64,000 nt of DNA, taken from contig JAFXQK010000078.1 in the NCBI GenBank assembly GCA_017527205.1, positions 1-64,000 of the forward strand, given 5' to 3'. Below the pieces are notes generated by a model, which made no database searches, was not told the origin of the DNA, and worked only from the letters and a program-made list of their open reading frames with translations. Source of the stretch: Lachnospiraceae bacterium. Lineage in GTDB: Bacteria > Bacillota > Clostridia > Lachnospirales > Lachnospiraceae. Position 1 is the first letter of the stretch; each line of letters starts with the position of its first letter. The translations under genes were made by a program, and so were the position numbers. Shown here piece by piece: positions 33,864-42,560 of the stretch.

Positions 33864-35168
33864 CTAGAAATGGAACGGCAACGGTTTCTCCTCAGGTATG
33901 GGTGGTTGCGTCGCCAAGTGACTCTTCTCTCCGAAGTAATCGATTGCTTCCTTGCGAAGCGCTTCAGGGATGACCCTCGGGATTGGGAATACCGTAGCAT
34001 TCGCAAGTCGCTCTGTCAGCGCAGCCAAAAACCCTGCCTCTCTCTCCAGCACGTTCTCGTCAATCAGATCCATGTTGTCATATCTCGTGTGCATGTACCC
34101 GCCGCCCTGCGGTGCACCTTGTCCGATGCTGATGCTCGGTACGCCGTAATCATTAAAATTTGCGGAATCGCTGCTCATGAGCTTTTGCACCGTCACGGCA
34201 GCATAGCCGACTTCCTTGAGAAACTGTCGAATCCAGACCTCCGTATCACTCACTGCGCCAATAAACAACAGCTCCTTTCCAAGAATGCTGCCGCCTACGT
34301 CAACATTGATCATGGCGCGCGTCTTTTCGATCACTTCAGGATGCGCCTCGACATAAGCCCTCGATCCACGTAGTCCCGTCTCCTCTGAACCAAACAAGAT
34401 TACTTTTACCGCCCTCCTTACAGGATGCGCCTTCAGGTATTCAAGGAGTGAAACCATCTGTACCGCACCTGCACCATTGTCCCAGGACCCCATAGAAAAT
34501 GGTACGCTGTCATAATGCGCGCCCGCCACGATCAGTTCGTCCGACGCCGCCGTTCCAGGAACCGTTACGATCAAATTCCTTGACTGCACGGTTTCTTCTT
34601 GAAGCTGGAGCGTATAACGGACCTTTTTCGGCCTTACTCTAAGGAGCTCTACGGCATCGATGAGCCGAATCGTATATGCAGGTAATGGTCCCAAATCTGA
34701 CAAATTATCCCGAAATCTTGTTGTCTCCAGATCACTGTTCTCATAGGTGTCGCGCACGGTTCCGCTAGTGATCGCATATCCTCTGATTCCGGCCCGTCGC
34801 AGTCTCCGATACTCCTCTTTCGATAGTCTCCCATGGAGAAGTACAAACTTTCCCTTTAGATTTTCAAGACTCACCTCGTCATAGGAAGGCAGATATGCGA
34901 ACTCCGCCGTCTCACCCTCTGGCGTCGTCTCCAGGCTGTCGATGACTCCAGTGACCTGAAACGAAACCTCTTTTCCATCCTCCAGGACTGCTGCGAGCGT
35001 TGCCTTCACAGGTACCCTTCTTGTATATGAAAATGTCTCCAATTCCGGTTCAAAACCGATCCTTCGGATTTCCTGCGCCAGATACTCCAGTGCCTTTCTT
35101 TCTTCTACGCTTCCGCTCGGACGCGAATAACTGATCGCCTCAAGCCTTTCATATATTTTCTTTGCCAT
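33864..35168 (-). CDS. M28 family zinc aminopeptidase
   Basis: A 434-residue protein without a signal peptide, hence cytoplasmic. An inserted PA-like segment (about 85-150) precedes the peptidase core with co-catalytic zinc ligands in AGAHYDSVPF (His, then Asp in GSWDNGAGAVQMV), the catalytic Glu pair in LFGSEETGLRGSRAYV, and later INVDVGGSI and YMHTRYDNMDLID. It lies 12 nt after the ABC transporter ATPase gene and before the M24 peptidase gene in one transcription unit. It is expected to release N-terminal residues from imported peptides such as Cys-Gly; that substrate is inferred from the Cys-leader context. Confidence 0.9.
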   Translation of the reverse strand: MAKKIYERLEAISYSRPSGSVEERKALEYLAQEIRRIGFEPELETFSYTRRVPVKATLAAVLEDGKEVSFQVTGVIDSLETTPEGETAEFAYLPSYDEVSLENLKGKFVLLHGRLSKEEYRRLRRAGIRGYAITSGTVRDTYENSDLETTRFRDNLSDLGPLPAYTIRLIDAVELLRVRPKKVRYTLQLQEETVQSRNLIVTVPGTAASDELIVAGAHYDSVPFSMGSWDNGAGAVQMVSLLEYLKAHPVRRAVKVILFGSEETGLRGSRAYVEAHPEVIEKTRAMINVDVGGSILGKELLFIGAVSDTEVWIRQFLKEVGYAAVTVQKLMSSDSANFNDYGVPSISIGQGAPQGGGYMHTRYDNMDLIDENVLEREAGFLAALTERLANATVFPIPRVIPEALRKEAIDYFGEKSHLATQPPIPEEKPLPFHF

Positions 35169-35180
35169 GCTTCCATCCTC

Positions 35181-36173
35181 CTAGAAATTCCCGCCGTCCA
35201 GCATTCCCAGCAGCTCCTTAATGCAAAAACAAGCGACCTGATGTCCGCCGCCAATCTCAGTAAGCTTCGGAACCCCTTCTTCCTTCTTTTTATTCGCATA
35301 CGGGCATCTTCCAGCGAACTTACAACCTACCGGAAGATCAATGGGACTTGGTACGTCTCCCTCAAGAAGCTTTCTTACCTTTGCCTGCTCCGCATGAGGA
35401 TCCGGTACGGGAATCGCAGATAATAGTCCCCTCGTATAGGGATGGATTGGATTGAGCCAAAGCTCCTCTGCCTCGGCAACCTCCACAAGCGATCCCAAAT
35501 ACATGACTCCAACTCTGTCTGAAATGTACCTCACCACCGAAAGGTCATGCGCAATGAAGAGGAGCGTGAGTCCCAGCTTTTGCTGCAGTTCTCTTAACAA
35601 ATTGATAATCTGGGCCTGGATGGATACGTCCAGCGCCGAAATCGGTTCATCGCAGACAATAAATTCCGGATTTACGGCGAGCGCCCTGGCAATGCCGACG
35701 CGCTGTCTCTGACCGCCGGAAAACTCGTAAGGGAAACGCAGTGCATGATCTTTCGAAAGTCCCACGAGCTCCAATAGTTCATACATGCGGTCCGTTCTTT
35801 CCTTCTCATTGCCCAGATGATGGATCTTCATGCCCTCCTTGATGATGTCCCCAATCGTCATCCTCGGATTGAGTGATGCGTAAGGGTCTTGAAAAATCAT
35901 CTGTACTTCAGAAGCATACTTTTTAGCTTCCTGCCCCCGCAGCTTTGTAATGTCTTTCCCTTTATAGAGAATACTGCCGCTCGTCGGTTCATAGACGCGC
36001 ACCAGCGTGCGTCCCAGAGTACTTTTTCCGCATCCGGATTCCCCCACCAGGCCAAAGGTCTCTCCCCTTTTGATCTGCAGGGAAATCCCGTCTACGGCCT
36101 TCAGGATCTTTTTATTTCCCATGTCAAATGATTTTGTTAAATCCTTAATCTCAAATAAGATTTCCTCGGACAT
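35181..36173 (-). CDS. Oligopeptide ABC transporter ATP-binding protein (OppF/DppF type)
   Basis: A 330-residue ATPase with Walker A GLVGESGCGKSTLGRTL (about 41-57), Q-loop IFQDPYASLNPRMTI, signature FSGGQRQRVGIARAL (about 150), Walker B FIVCDEPISALDVS, and the C-terminal oligopeptide-transporter extension with its cysteine cluster (PVGCKFAGRCPYAN). It starts 3 nt after the preceding oppD-like gene ends, with GGAAAGGAATAATGT upstream. It is the second ATPase of a complete five-gene importer. Confidence 0.95.
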   Translation of the reverse strand: MSEEILFEIKDLTKSFDMGNKKILKAVDGISLQIKRGETFGLVGESGCGKSTLGRTLVRVYEPTSGSILYKGKDITKLRGQEAKKYASEVQMIFQDPYASLNPRMTIGDIIKEGMKIHHLGNEKERTDRMYELLELVGLSKDHALRFPYEFSGGQRQRVGIARALAVNPEFIVCDEPISALDVSIQAQIINLLRELQQKLGLTLLFIAHDLSVVRYISDRVGVMYLGSLVEVAEAEELWLNPIHPYTRGLLSAIPVPDPHAEQAKVRKLLEGDVPSPIDLPVGCKFAGRCPYANKKKEEGVPKLTEIGGGHQVACFCIKELLGMLDGGNF

Positions 36174-36176
36174 ACA

Positions 36177-37214
36177 TTATTCCTTTCCGCCATTTCCCAT
36201 TGTCTTTAGGCTGGAAATTCTCGGCTGTGGGCACTCTGGATCGAGCAGCCAGCACCTGCAGGAATGGCTCTCCGAAAGCTGTGTCTCTTCCGGTAAATAG
36301 TCTTTACAGATCTGCATGCAATGCTTGCACCTGTCTGCGAAGGGGCAACCTACGGGAGGCTTTACCAAATCGGGCGGCGTCCCGTCGATGGACTCCAGCT
36401 TTTTGTCCTTCCGATGTCCTGCCTTGGGCACGGAATCCAAAAGTCCCCTTGTGTAAGGATGCTCCTGACGATAGAAAATATCCTCCACCGTCCCGGATTC
36501 CACAACAAGCCCGCCGTACATCACTGCCACGTTCTTCGCAATTGACGCCACCGCTCCCATGTCATGGGAGATGATGATAATTGAGGTCCCATGCTCTTTT
36601 TGCATCTCCTTCATGAGTTCAATAATCTGTGCCTGCACGGTCACGTCCAGCGCCGTCGTCGGCTCGTCTGCAATCAGGATTCTTGGCGAGCAAGCCATCG
36701 CCATGGCGATCATCACTCGCTGCCTTTGTCCGCCGGAAAACTCATGCGGATATGCATTCATTCTTCGCTCCGCATTTGGAAGCCTTACCATTTTTAGGAG
36801 TTCAATTGCCCTCTCCCTGGCCTGCGCACGCGTAATCTTTTTCCCCTCAGCCGTTTTCTCATGCCGTAGCAGCACCTCCATGATCTGGTTTCCCACGGTC
36901 ATGGTAGGATTCAGTGAAGTCATGGGATCCTGAAAGATCATGGAAACATCCTTACCGCGCACCCTTTGCATTTGTTTATCACTCAGGCCAAGTAGATTTT
37001 GTCCGTCCAACAAGATCTCTCCGCCTTTATATTTGGTGATCGTCGGATCATGCAATTGCAAAACGCTCTGCGCGGTCACGGACTTACCACATCCGGATTC
37101 TCCAACAACGGCAAGCACGCCGCCGTCTTCAAGCTTTAGATTGACACCGCGCACGGCCTGCACCTCGCCGGAATATGTATGAAATGAAACCTTCAAATCC
37201 TTAATCTCTAGCAT
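36177..37214 (-). CDS. Oligopeptide ABC transporter ATP-binding protein (OppD/DppD type)
   Basis: A 345-residue ATPase with Walker A VVGESGCGKSVTAQSVL, Q-loop IFQDPMTSLNPTMTVGNQI, signature SGGQRQRVMIAMAMA, Walker B ILIADEPTTALDVT and the family C-terminal region (PPVGCPFADRCKHCMQICKD). It pairs with the OppF-type ATPase and follows the two permease genes. In this operon it energises uptake of peptides bound by the lipoprotein encoded at 39229-40929. Confidence 0.95.
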   Translation of the reverse strand: MLEIKDLKVSFHTYSGEVQAVRGVNLKLEDGGVLAVVGESGCGKSVTAQSVLQLHDPTITKYKGGEILLDGQNLLGLSDKQMQRVRGKDVSMIFQDPMTSLNPTMTVGNQIMEVLLRHEKTAEGKKITRAQARERAIELLKMVRLPNAERRMNAYPHEFSGGQRQRVMIAMAMACSPRILIADEPTTALDVTVQAQIIELMKEMQKEHGTSIIIISHDMGAVASIAKNVAVMYGGLVVESGTVEDIFYRQEHPYTRGLLDSVPKAGHRKDKKLESIDGTPPDLVKPPVGCPFADRCKHCMQICKDYLPEETQLSESHSCRCWLLDPECPQPRISSLKTMGNGGKE

Positions 37215-37218
37215 AACC

Positions 37219-38154
37219 TTATCTCCTCATTCTGGGATCTAACGCATCTCTTAGTCCGTCCCCCAAAAGATTAAATGCAAGCATCGACAGCGCGAACAGC
37301 ACTGCTGGTGCGAAGAAGAGCCAAAGCGTGGCGGGGAACTGGCTTGCGCCAAACTGTAACATGTTTCCCCAACTAGCCTCAGGCACTGAAATGCCAAGGC
37401 CTAAATAACTCATGCCCGCCTCCGCGCCGATGGCCCCAGGAATGCTCATCGTATAATTGACAATGATGGGACCAATCGTATTGGGAAGCAAATGATGGAA
37501 TAAAATCTCTCGCTTGCCTGCGCCTAAAACCTTTGCCGCCACTGCATATTCATTCTCTCGAAGTGCTAAGATCTGACCGCGTACCAATCTCGCCAAGCCA
37601 ACCCAACCTGTGATCGTAAGTGACAGGATCAAGGTTCCCATGCCGCGCCTTAGCACCGTCAGCATCAAGATCATCACCAGTGTTTGCGGCACGCTCATCA
37701 CGACGTCGATGATGCGCATCATCGCATTATCCACCTTTCCGCCAAGGAACCCCGCGATGCCACCGTAGAGAATTCCAACCACTAGATTGATTGTCTCTGC
37801 CGCAAAGCCAATGAATAACGAGATCCTAGTGCCACGGATCAATCTGGTCAGCACGTCCCTTCCAAGCTCATCCGTTCCAAGCAGATGCTCCTTCGAGGGT
37901 TTTTGCAGCGTATGCAACAAATCCTGTTTCTGATAATCCGGAAAAAGAATTGGACCAAAGATTGCCACCAAGATCAGGAAGACGATAAAGATCAGCGACA
38001 ACATGGCCACCTTATTTTGTTTCAGGGTGCGGATGACTCCCTGCACATAGGACATGGACTCTCTGTGAATTTTTTGACTCGCCTCGATGTCCCGCTGGAC
38101 CCTCGTAAAGTCCTTTTTGATTTCTGTTTTGCCATTGGCCATTACTGCTGCCAT
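37219..38154 (-). CDS. Oligopeptide ABC transporter permease (OppC/DppC type)
   Basis: A 311-residue permease with an N-terminal cytoplasmic segment, a first TM helix (MLSLIFIVFLILVAIFGPI), GTDELGRDVLTRLIRGTRIS and the EAA-type coupling loop ALRENEYAVAAKVLGAGKRE. It ends LAFNLLGDGLRDALDPRMRR, typical of OppC. ATG 38154 is preferred over a TTG two codons earlier because AGGAGG is then 7 nt away. It pairs with the OppB-type permease gene upstream. Confidence 0.95.
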   Translation of the reverse strand: MAAVMANGKTEIKKDFTRVQRDIEASQKIHRESMSYVQGVIRTLKQNKVAMLSLIFIVFLILVAIFGPILFPDYQKQDLLHTLQKPSKEHLLGTDELGRDVLTRLIRGTRISLFIGFAAETINLVVGILYGGIAGFLGGKVDNAMMRIIDVVMSVPQTLVMILMLTVLRRGMGTLILSLTITGWVGLARLVRGQILALRENEYAVAAKVLGAGKREILFHHLLPNTIGPIIVNYTMSIPGAIGAEAGMSYLGLGISVPEASWGNMLQFGASQFPATLWLFFAPAVLFALSMLAFNLLGDGLRDALDPRMRR

Positions 38155-38181
38155 GTTCAAACCTCCTGAAAGGCTTCTTGC

Positions 38182-39141
38182 CTATTTTGTAATTCTTACT
38201 CTTGGATCGATGACACAATACATCAGGTCCACCAAAAGCATGCTCAAAACGATGAAGATCGAATAGAAAACGGTGAGCCCCATGGTCATGGTATAATCTC
38301 TGGCCGTGATGCTGTTCACCAGATACTTGCCAAGTCCCGGAATTGCGAACTGGCTCTCGATGATGTAGGAGCCTGTCACGACACCGCCGATCATACGCCC
38401 CAGCACCGTCACCACGGGCATCATGGCGTTTCGAACCTCATGCTTCCAAACGATTGCCAAATTCGAAATCCCCTTGCTCTTTGCGGTCTTTACGTAGTCC
38501 TGACCGATGACGTCTAGCATGGACGTTCTCATCAGTCTCGCAAGGCCTGCTACCGTACCCATGCCAAGTACGAAGCTTGGAATCAGCGTATAGCGGAAGC
38601 TCTGCCATCTTGCGATGGGAAAAACCTGAAAGTCCGTATGAAAGGCTGCCTTGAACCAACCGGAAAACCCAAGTCCCAAAATGGTCTGGAACACGGTGCC
38701 TAGCACAAAGCTCGGTACCGAAATACCTATAATCGCTACGATGGTCGATAAATGATCTACTGGCTTTCCACGATGCAGCGCTGCTTCAATGCCTAGAAGA
38801 ATGCCTGCAATGGTACCAAAGATTAGTGCCCGAAGCCCCAGATCCGCTGAAACCGGAAAGGCCGTGAGGATAATGTCGCTCACGCTTCGATAGCCGTTCG
38901 ACATTGATACGCCAAAATCTCCTTTCAGGATATTCGTGACATACCGCACATATTGCTTATAGAGCGGCTGATCAAGTCCATAGCGGCTCATCAGGACCTC
39001 CAGACTTTCCGCTGACATCGTATCATTTCCAGTGCTGAAGGGCGTTCCCGGTATTGCATGCATCATGAAAAACGTGATCGTCATCACCACAAAGATTGTT
39101 ACAATGGCAAGCAGGATTCTTTTGATGATATAGTTTCGCAT
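38182..39141 (-). CDS. Oligopeptide ABC transporter permease (OppB/DppB type)
   Basis: A 319-residue inner-membrane permease with six TM helices: N-terminal helix IIKRILLAIVTIFVVMTITF, the TPFSTGN...YGLDQPLYKQYVRYV periplasmic-loop region typical of OppB, the coupling loop DYVKTAKSKGISNLAI, and the C-terminal VDLMYCVIDPRVRITK. Start ATG 39141 has GAGGG 7 nt upstream. It lies in the importer operon between the binding protein and OppC genes. Confidence 0.95.
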   Translation of the reverse strand: MRNYIIKRILLAIVTIFVVMTITFFMMHAIPGTPFSTGNDTMSAESLEVLMSRYGLDQPLYKQYVRYVTNILKGDFGVSMSNGYRSVSDIILTAFPVSADLGLRALIFGTIAGILLGIEAALHRGKPVDHLSTIVAIIGISVPSFVLGTVFQTILGLGFSGWFKAAFHTDFQVFPIARWQSFRYTLIPSFVLGMGTVAGLARLMRTSMLDVIGQDYVKTAKSKGISNLAIVWKHEVRNAMMPVVTVLGRMIGGVVTGSYIIESQFAIPGLGKYLVNSITARDYTMTMGLTVFYSIFIVLSMLLVDLMYCVIDPRVRITK

Positions 39142-39228
39142 TCCTTTACCCTCTTATAAAGCGAGGAAACGATGCCTCCAGGCTCGTCTCCTCTCTTTTT
39201 CTTTACGCTTTCATTTCTCTCAAACTTG

Positions 39229-40929
39229 TTATTGTACCTCCGCGAAATAGAGATCCAGATAAGGCACGACGGCTCTTCTCAGAACTCCCTTTAAGCGATT
39301 AGATACTGCATAGTACTGTCCGGTATAGTACAAAGGCGTGATCCCTTCCTCCTCCAAAAGGATGGCTTCCGCTTTACCAAGCAGCTTAATTCTTTCCGTC
39401 AGATCCGTGCTGTAGGTTGCCTTGTGATAAGTGTCATTGAACTCCTCGTTGATGAACAAGGCAGGGTTAGCACTCGCATCATGCTCATAGCCGCCAAGGA
39501 AGTTGGTAGCGTCATCCCAGTCAGCCCCCCAGCTCTGCAGCACCACGTCATACTCATAGGCATTTCTTCTGGTACGCAGTGCGCTGCCATCCGTCGTCTC
39601 TACCTCTACCTTAATGCCAAGGTTCTCCTGCAAAAGCTGCTGGATCGCACCGGATACTGCGATAAACTCATCCGTGTTGGATGCAAGAATCGTGATGGAA
39701 ACATCGGAAGGATCAGAAAGCCCCAGTTCAGAAAGGCCCTGTGCAAGGAGCTCCTTTGCCTTGTCAACGTTGTGGGAGTAAGGCAGGTTATTGCCTACGA
39801 TCTCTCGGAAGCTCTTCTTTCCGTCTCCAGCCAGGCCAACGGGGATCAGACCGTCCGCAGGTGACCCTACGTGCAGCACGCCGTTTACAATCGCCTCACG
39901 ATCAATTGCGGAGGAAATGGCCTGTCTTACATGCTTGTTCTTCAGGAACGCATTGGACTCATTGTAGTTGAGGTATGCGGTACGACCATTGTTGTAAACC
40001 TGCGTGGTAAAGCCTGCACCCTCGATGGCACTTTGTCTCTGGTAAGCGAAGTCTACGACGTCCAGCTCACCGTTCAGGAAAAGATTCACCTGCGTAGCCT
40101 GATTCGGGATCACATAGACATTTACCTGATCAATCTTGATGTTGTCCTTGTTCCAGTAATAGGGATTCTTCTTAAACACCAAAAGATTGTCATGCTCCCA
40201 GGAATCAATGTAGAAGGGACCGTTGCTGATGGAGTACTGTGCCTCAGTACCAATGTTCTCTACGCCAACCTTCTCCGAAAACTCACGGTCATAACCGAAA
40301 TGCATCGGGTGCGTGATCAGATACGGGAAATAGGTCACGGGATAAGCCAGTTCAAACTCCAAGGTCTTTTCATCGATTGCCTTTACGCCAAGTTCAGAGA
40401 CATCCTTTTGCTTGGTATACACCTCACGAGCATTCTTAATCTCATACAGGAAATCTGCAAAGCTCAGCTGCGCCGTACCATCCAGCATTGCTCCAATTGC
40501 ATATACCCAGTCATCTGCCGTCACCGGCTCGCCGTTGTTCCAACCGCTCTCGCGCAGGTGGAAGGTCCACTTTGTGTAATCATCATTATGTTCATAGCTC
40601 TCTGCGAGACCATCAGTCAAAACACCATCACCATATCTGGTCAGGCCCTCACGAAGGAGGCCGTTTGTCACCATCAGGCTGTCACCGATGGCATCAAAGG
40701 TAAACTCCGGGTCAGAGGCAATCGCGATCTTCACGATCTTATTGCCATCTACCGTCTGTACCTCACCATTTACTCCTGCTGCGGCCTGCTGTGTATTGCC
40801 GCTTCCCTGTACATTGGAAGCGCTGCTTCCGTCGCCCTCATAAGTACCGCACCCCGCCAGCGTTCCTAAAGTGAATGTTGCTGACAAAAGAAGTGCCAAT
40901 CCTTTTTTCCAAAATCTATTACTCTTCAT
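39229..40929 (-). CDS. Peptide ABC transporter substrate-binding lipoprotein
   Basis: A 566-residue SBP family 5 protein. Its lipoprotein signal peptide ends in lipobox TLAGC (Cys27), followed by a Ser/Gly/Gln-rich tether. The large domain carries the family signature around TKWTFHLRESGWNNGEPVTADDWVYAI (about 120-145) and VRQAISSAIDREAIV. The class binds peptides, nickel or related ligands. Because it follows the GST-like gene behind a Cys/Met-codon attenuator, sulfur-containing peptides such as glutathione or its fragments are the likely cargo (inference). Start ATG 40929 follows GAGAGG at good spacing. Confidence 0.93.
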   Translation of the reverse strand: MKSNRFWKKGLALLLSATFTLGTLAGCGTYEGDGSSASNVQGSGNTQQAAAGVNGEVQTVDGNKIVKIAIASDPEFTFDAIGDSLMVTNGLLREGLTRYGDGVLTDGLAESYEHNDDYTKWTFHLRESGWNNGEPVTADDWVYAIGAMLDGTAQLSFADFLYEIKNAREVYTKQKDVSELGVKAIDEKTLEFELAYPVTYFPYLITHPMHFGYDREFSEKVGVENIGTEAQYSISNGPFYIDSWEHDNLLVFKKNPYYWNKDNIKIDQVNVYVIPNQATQVNLFLNGELDVVDFAYQRQSAIEGAGFTTQVYNNGRTAYLNYNESNAFLKNKHVRQAISSAIDREAIVNGVLHVGSPADGLIPVGLAGDGKKSFREIVGNNLPYSHNVDKAKELLAQGLSELGLSDPSDVSITILASNTDEFIAVSGAIQQLLQENLGIKVEVETTDGSALRTRRNAYEYDVVLQSWGADWDDATNFLGGYEHDASANPALFINEEFNDTYHKATYSTDLTERIKLLGKAEAILLEEEGITPLYYTGQYYAVSNRLKGVLRRAVVPYLDLYFAEVQ

Positions 40930-40955
40930 GTTCTCTTACCTCTCCATCTTCTTGC

Positions 40956-42188
40956 TTATTCATTCTTCAATAAGCCCTTTAAGGGGTTTACGGTTACGTC
41001 AAATTCCGGTCTGTAGTTGGTAGGTTCACGATCCTCCCAGGACGGAGAATTCCAAATGGTCGTAGAGATCTCTGACTGGTAATCCTCCGGCGTCTCCCCC
41101 TTGGGATGCTTTAAGAAAAGATTCTCCGGATCTGCAGAAAGCTTTGCTCTCTCGTGATCCGTCTTCCAAAGCTCCTCGAAAGGAATGAGCGGTACGATTC
41201 TTTCCTCGTAGCCCTTAAAGAAACCACCCTTGCCGCCGATGCCCCTGCCCTCTCTAAAGAAAGTATACTTAGCGAAGGTCGGGATGGAATACAATTCTCT
41301 TACATAGCCCCAGATGTTTTTATACTCCGTAATTCTCTTCTTCATGGGACCAATGGATCTAAAGTAACCGGTCTCCCATCTTACTAACGATACATAAGCT
41401 CTGATGTCAGAATCCGTAATGTAATCGCCAAAGATAAAACGGTTGTTTTCCAGTCTCTTATCGAGCTTCTCCAGGGAATCGAAGAAATCTTCATAGCCTT
41501 CATTGTAGGCTTCCCAGGATACGCCAAATGCCATGCGATAATGTCCGTTGTTGATATGAGGGAAGAGCCAATCGTTGAACTCATCAATCTCCTTACGGTA
41601 CTTCTTGGGATACAGATCCGGTGCATCTACCGGCTGGAATTTTCTAAACTGTACCTCAATGTAGTTGGAAAGGCGATGATAGTCATTGTTCACTGCCTTC
41701 TTCTCTTTGACGTCCACGAAGGTCGGGGTCGTTGCGCGTCCCTTGTAATCAGGGTTTGCATTCTTATAAAATTCGGAGAGGAAATGTACTCCGGTGATGG
41801 GATCCTTGTAATCCTTCTGATCTGCAAAGCCGTGACCATATTTGTTGGTCTCGCCGGAATGACTCGTGGTCTGGTCTGCGATCACGTCCTGCAGACCTAA
41901 AAGGTCTCTTGCAATCACGGGGCGGTTGGACCAGTTGCATCCATGTGCCCAGTAGATGGCGAAGCGATTTGCCTCTGCCTTGTGCTGTCCTTCCTTATCA
42001 CCAAAGGGAACGATGAAGGAGTTTGGCTGTCTTACGAACACGCCTCTCTCATTGGTCTCGTCATTCTGCTCATTGGGTCTCGGTGCAAGTCCGCCGGCCT
42101 CTGCAGCAAACTTCTCTGCTAACTCATCGGTGTAATCTGTCTTCTGTACTGCATTTCTATGAAACTCTAAACTGCAACTATTGCTCAT
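40956..42188 (-). CDS. Glutathione S-transferase-like protein (glutathionyl-hydroquinone reductase family)
   Basis: A 410-residue protein with thioredoxin-like then all-helical GST domains, of the omega/xi type. The presumed active-site Cys is in YWAHGCNWSNRPVIARDLLGL (about 81-101), where the family's usual C-P-W is C-N-W. DPITGVHFLSEFY, TTPTFVDVKE and the helical part with FGDYITDSDIRAYVSLVRWE fit the family, whose members remove glutathione from conjugates. Clostridia often lack glutathione synthesis, so finding it at the head of a peptide-import operon suggests work on imported thiol conjugates. It is first gene after a Cys/Met-rich leader ORF; AAAAAGGAG precedes the start. Confidence 0.88.
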   Translation of the reverse strand: MSNSCSLEFHRNAVQKTDYTDELAEKFAAEAGGLAPRPNEQNDETNERGVFVRQPNSFIVPFGDKEGQHKAEANRFAIYWAHGCNWSNRPVIARDLLGLQDVIADQTTSHSGETNKYGHGFADQKDYKDPITGVHFLSEFYKNANPDYKGRATTPTFVDVKEKKAVNNDYHRLSNYIEVQFRKFQPVDAPDLYPKKYRKEIDEFNDWLFPHINNGHYRMAFGVSWEAYNEGYEDFFDSLEKLDKRLENNRFIFGDYITDSDIRAYVSLVRWETGYFRSIGPMKKRITEYKNIWGYVRELYSIPTFAKYTFFREGRGIGGKGGFFKGYEERIVPLIPFEELWKTDHERAKLSADPENLFLKHPKGETPEDYQSEISTTIWNSPSWEDREPTNYRPEFDVTVNPLKGLLKNE

Positions 42189-42361
42189 GGTTTTAATCTC
42201 CTTTTTCTCTTTGATTTCACGTTGTCTTATCTAAAAGCCGGGCGCTCCGTGCTTTGCACTCCTGCGCTTTCGCTTTTTTGCATAAAAAAACACGACCAGT
42301 CCGTCCAGAACTGCCGCGTCATAAGCTTCTTGCTTCACTTATTCTCAGTTCTTGAGGCTCA
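42189..42361 (-). promoter_or_regulatory. GST/opp operon leader with attenuator
   Basis: After the leader ORF, AGAACTG (42346-42352) can pair with CAGTTCT (42307-42313) as an antiterminator. The alternative is a terminator stem CGCGGCAGT / ACTGGTCGTG (42291-42318, one bulge, two wobbles) followed by TTTTTTT (42284-42290). About 95 nt then remain before the start codon, including a GCGCTCCG-rich hairpin region (about 42240-42272). Confidence 0.78.
42284..42318 (-). terminator. Putative attenuator terminator before the GST-like gene
   Basis: A 9-pair stem with one bulge and a 9-nt loop, followed directly by seven T residues on the minus strand, about 100 nt upstream of the GST start codon. Confidence 0.78.
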
Positions 42362-42445
42362 CTAACTACACATATGCATATTCTCCATCATACACATACA
42401 ACAACACATCAGCATCCCCTTTTCCATTCTCAAATTCTTTTTCAT
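42362..42445 (-). CDS. Cys/Met-rich leader peptide of the GST/opp operon (uORF, 27 codons)
   Basis: ATG 42445 (or 42451, two codons earlier), stop TAG at 42362-42364. AAAGGAG is 8 nt before the 42445 ATG. The peptide MKKNLRMEKGML continues MCCCMCMMENMHMCS: 5 Cys and 9 Met among 27 residues, with three consecutive TGT codons at 42399-42407. It is followed by an antiterminator/terminator pair. A ribosome stalled at the Cys codons would leave the antiterminator arm free, while one at the stop codon would cover it; this is the arrangement of a classical amino-acid attenuator. Sensing of cysteine (possibly methionine) is inferred. Confidence 0.82.
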   Translation of the reverse strand: MKKNLRMEKGMLMCCCMCMMENMHMCS

Positions 42446-42491
42446 GTTCATCGCTCCTTTCGTGTCTTGTTTTGTTTTTGTTTGCTTCGAT

Positions 42492-42526
42492 GTTATGATC
42501 ATAACCCCTTATCACTGTTTTGTAAA
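42492..42526 (-). promoter_or_regulatory. GST/opp operon promoter with palindrome
   Basis: On the minus strand: -35 TTTACA (42521-42526), 17-bp spacer, -10 TATGAT (42498-42503). The perfect 14-bp palindrome GTTATGATCATAAC (42492-42505) covers the -10. It lies just downstream of the LysR-type gene and could be that regulator's target. Confidence 0.75.
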
Positions 42527-42560
42527 TTACAGCGGTTTTATCGTGTGCGATAATCATCTT

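Noticed and set aside
42366..42557. 63-codon frame across the GST/opp promoter
   Set aside because: It covers the -35, -10 and palindrome. The Cys/Met-rich uORF in another frame has a proper SD and a downstream attenuator.
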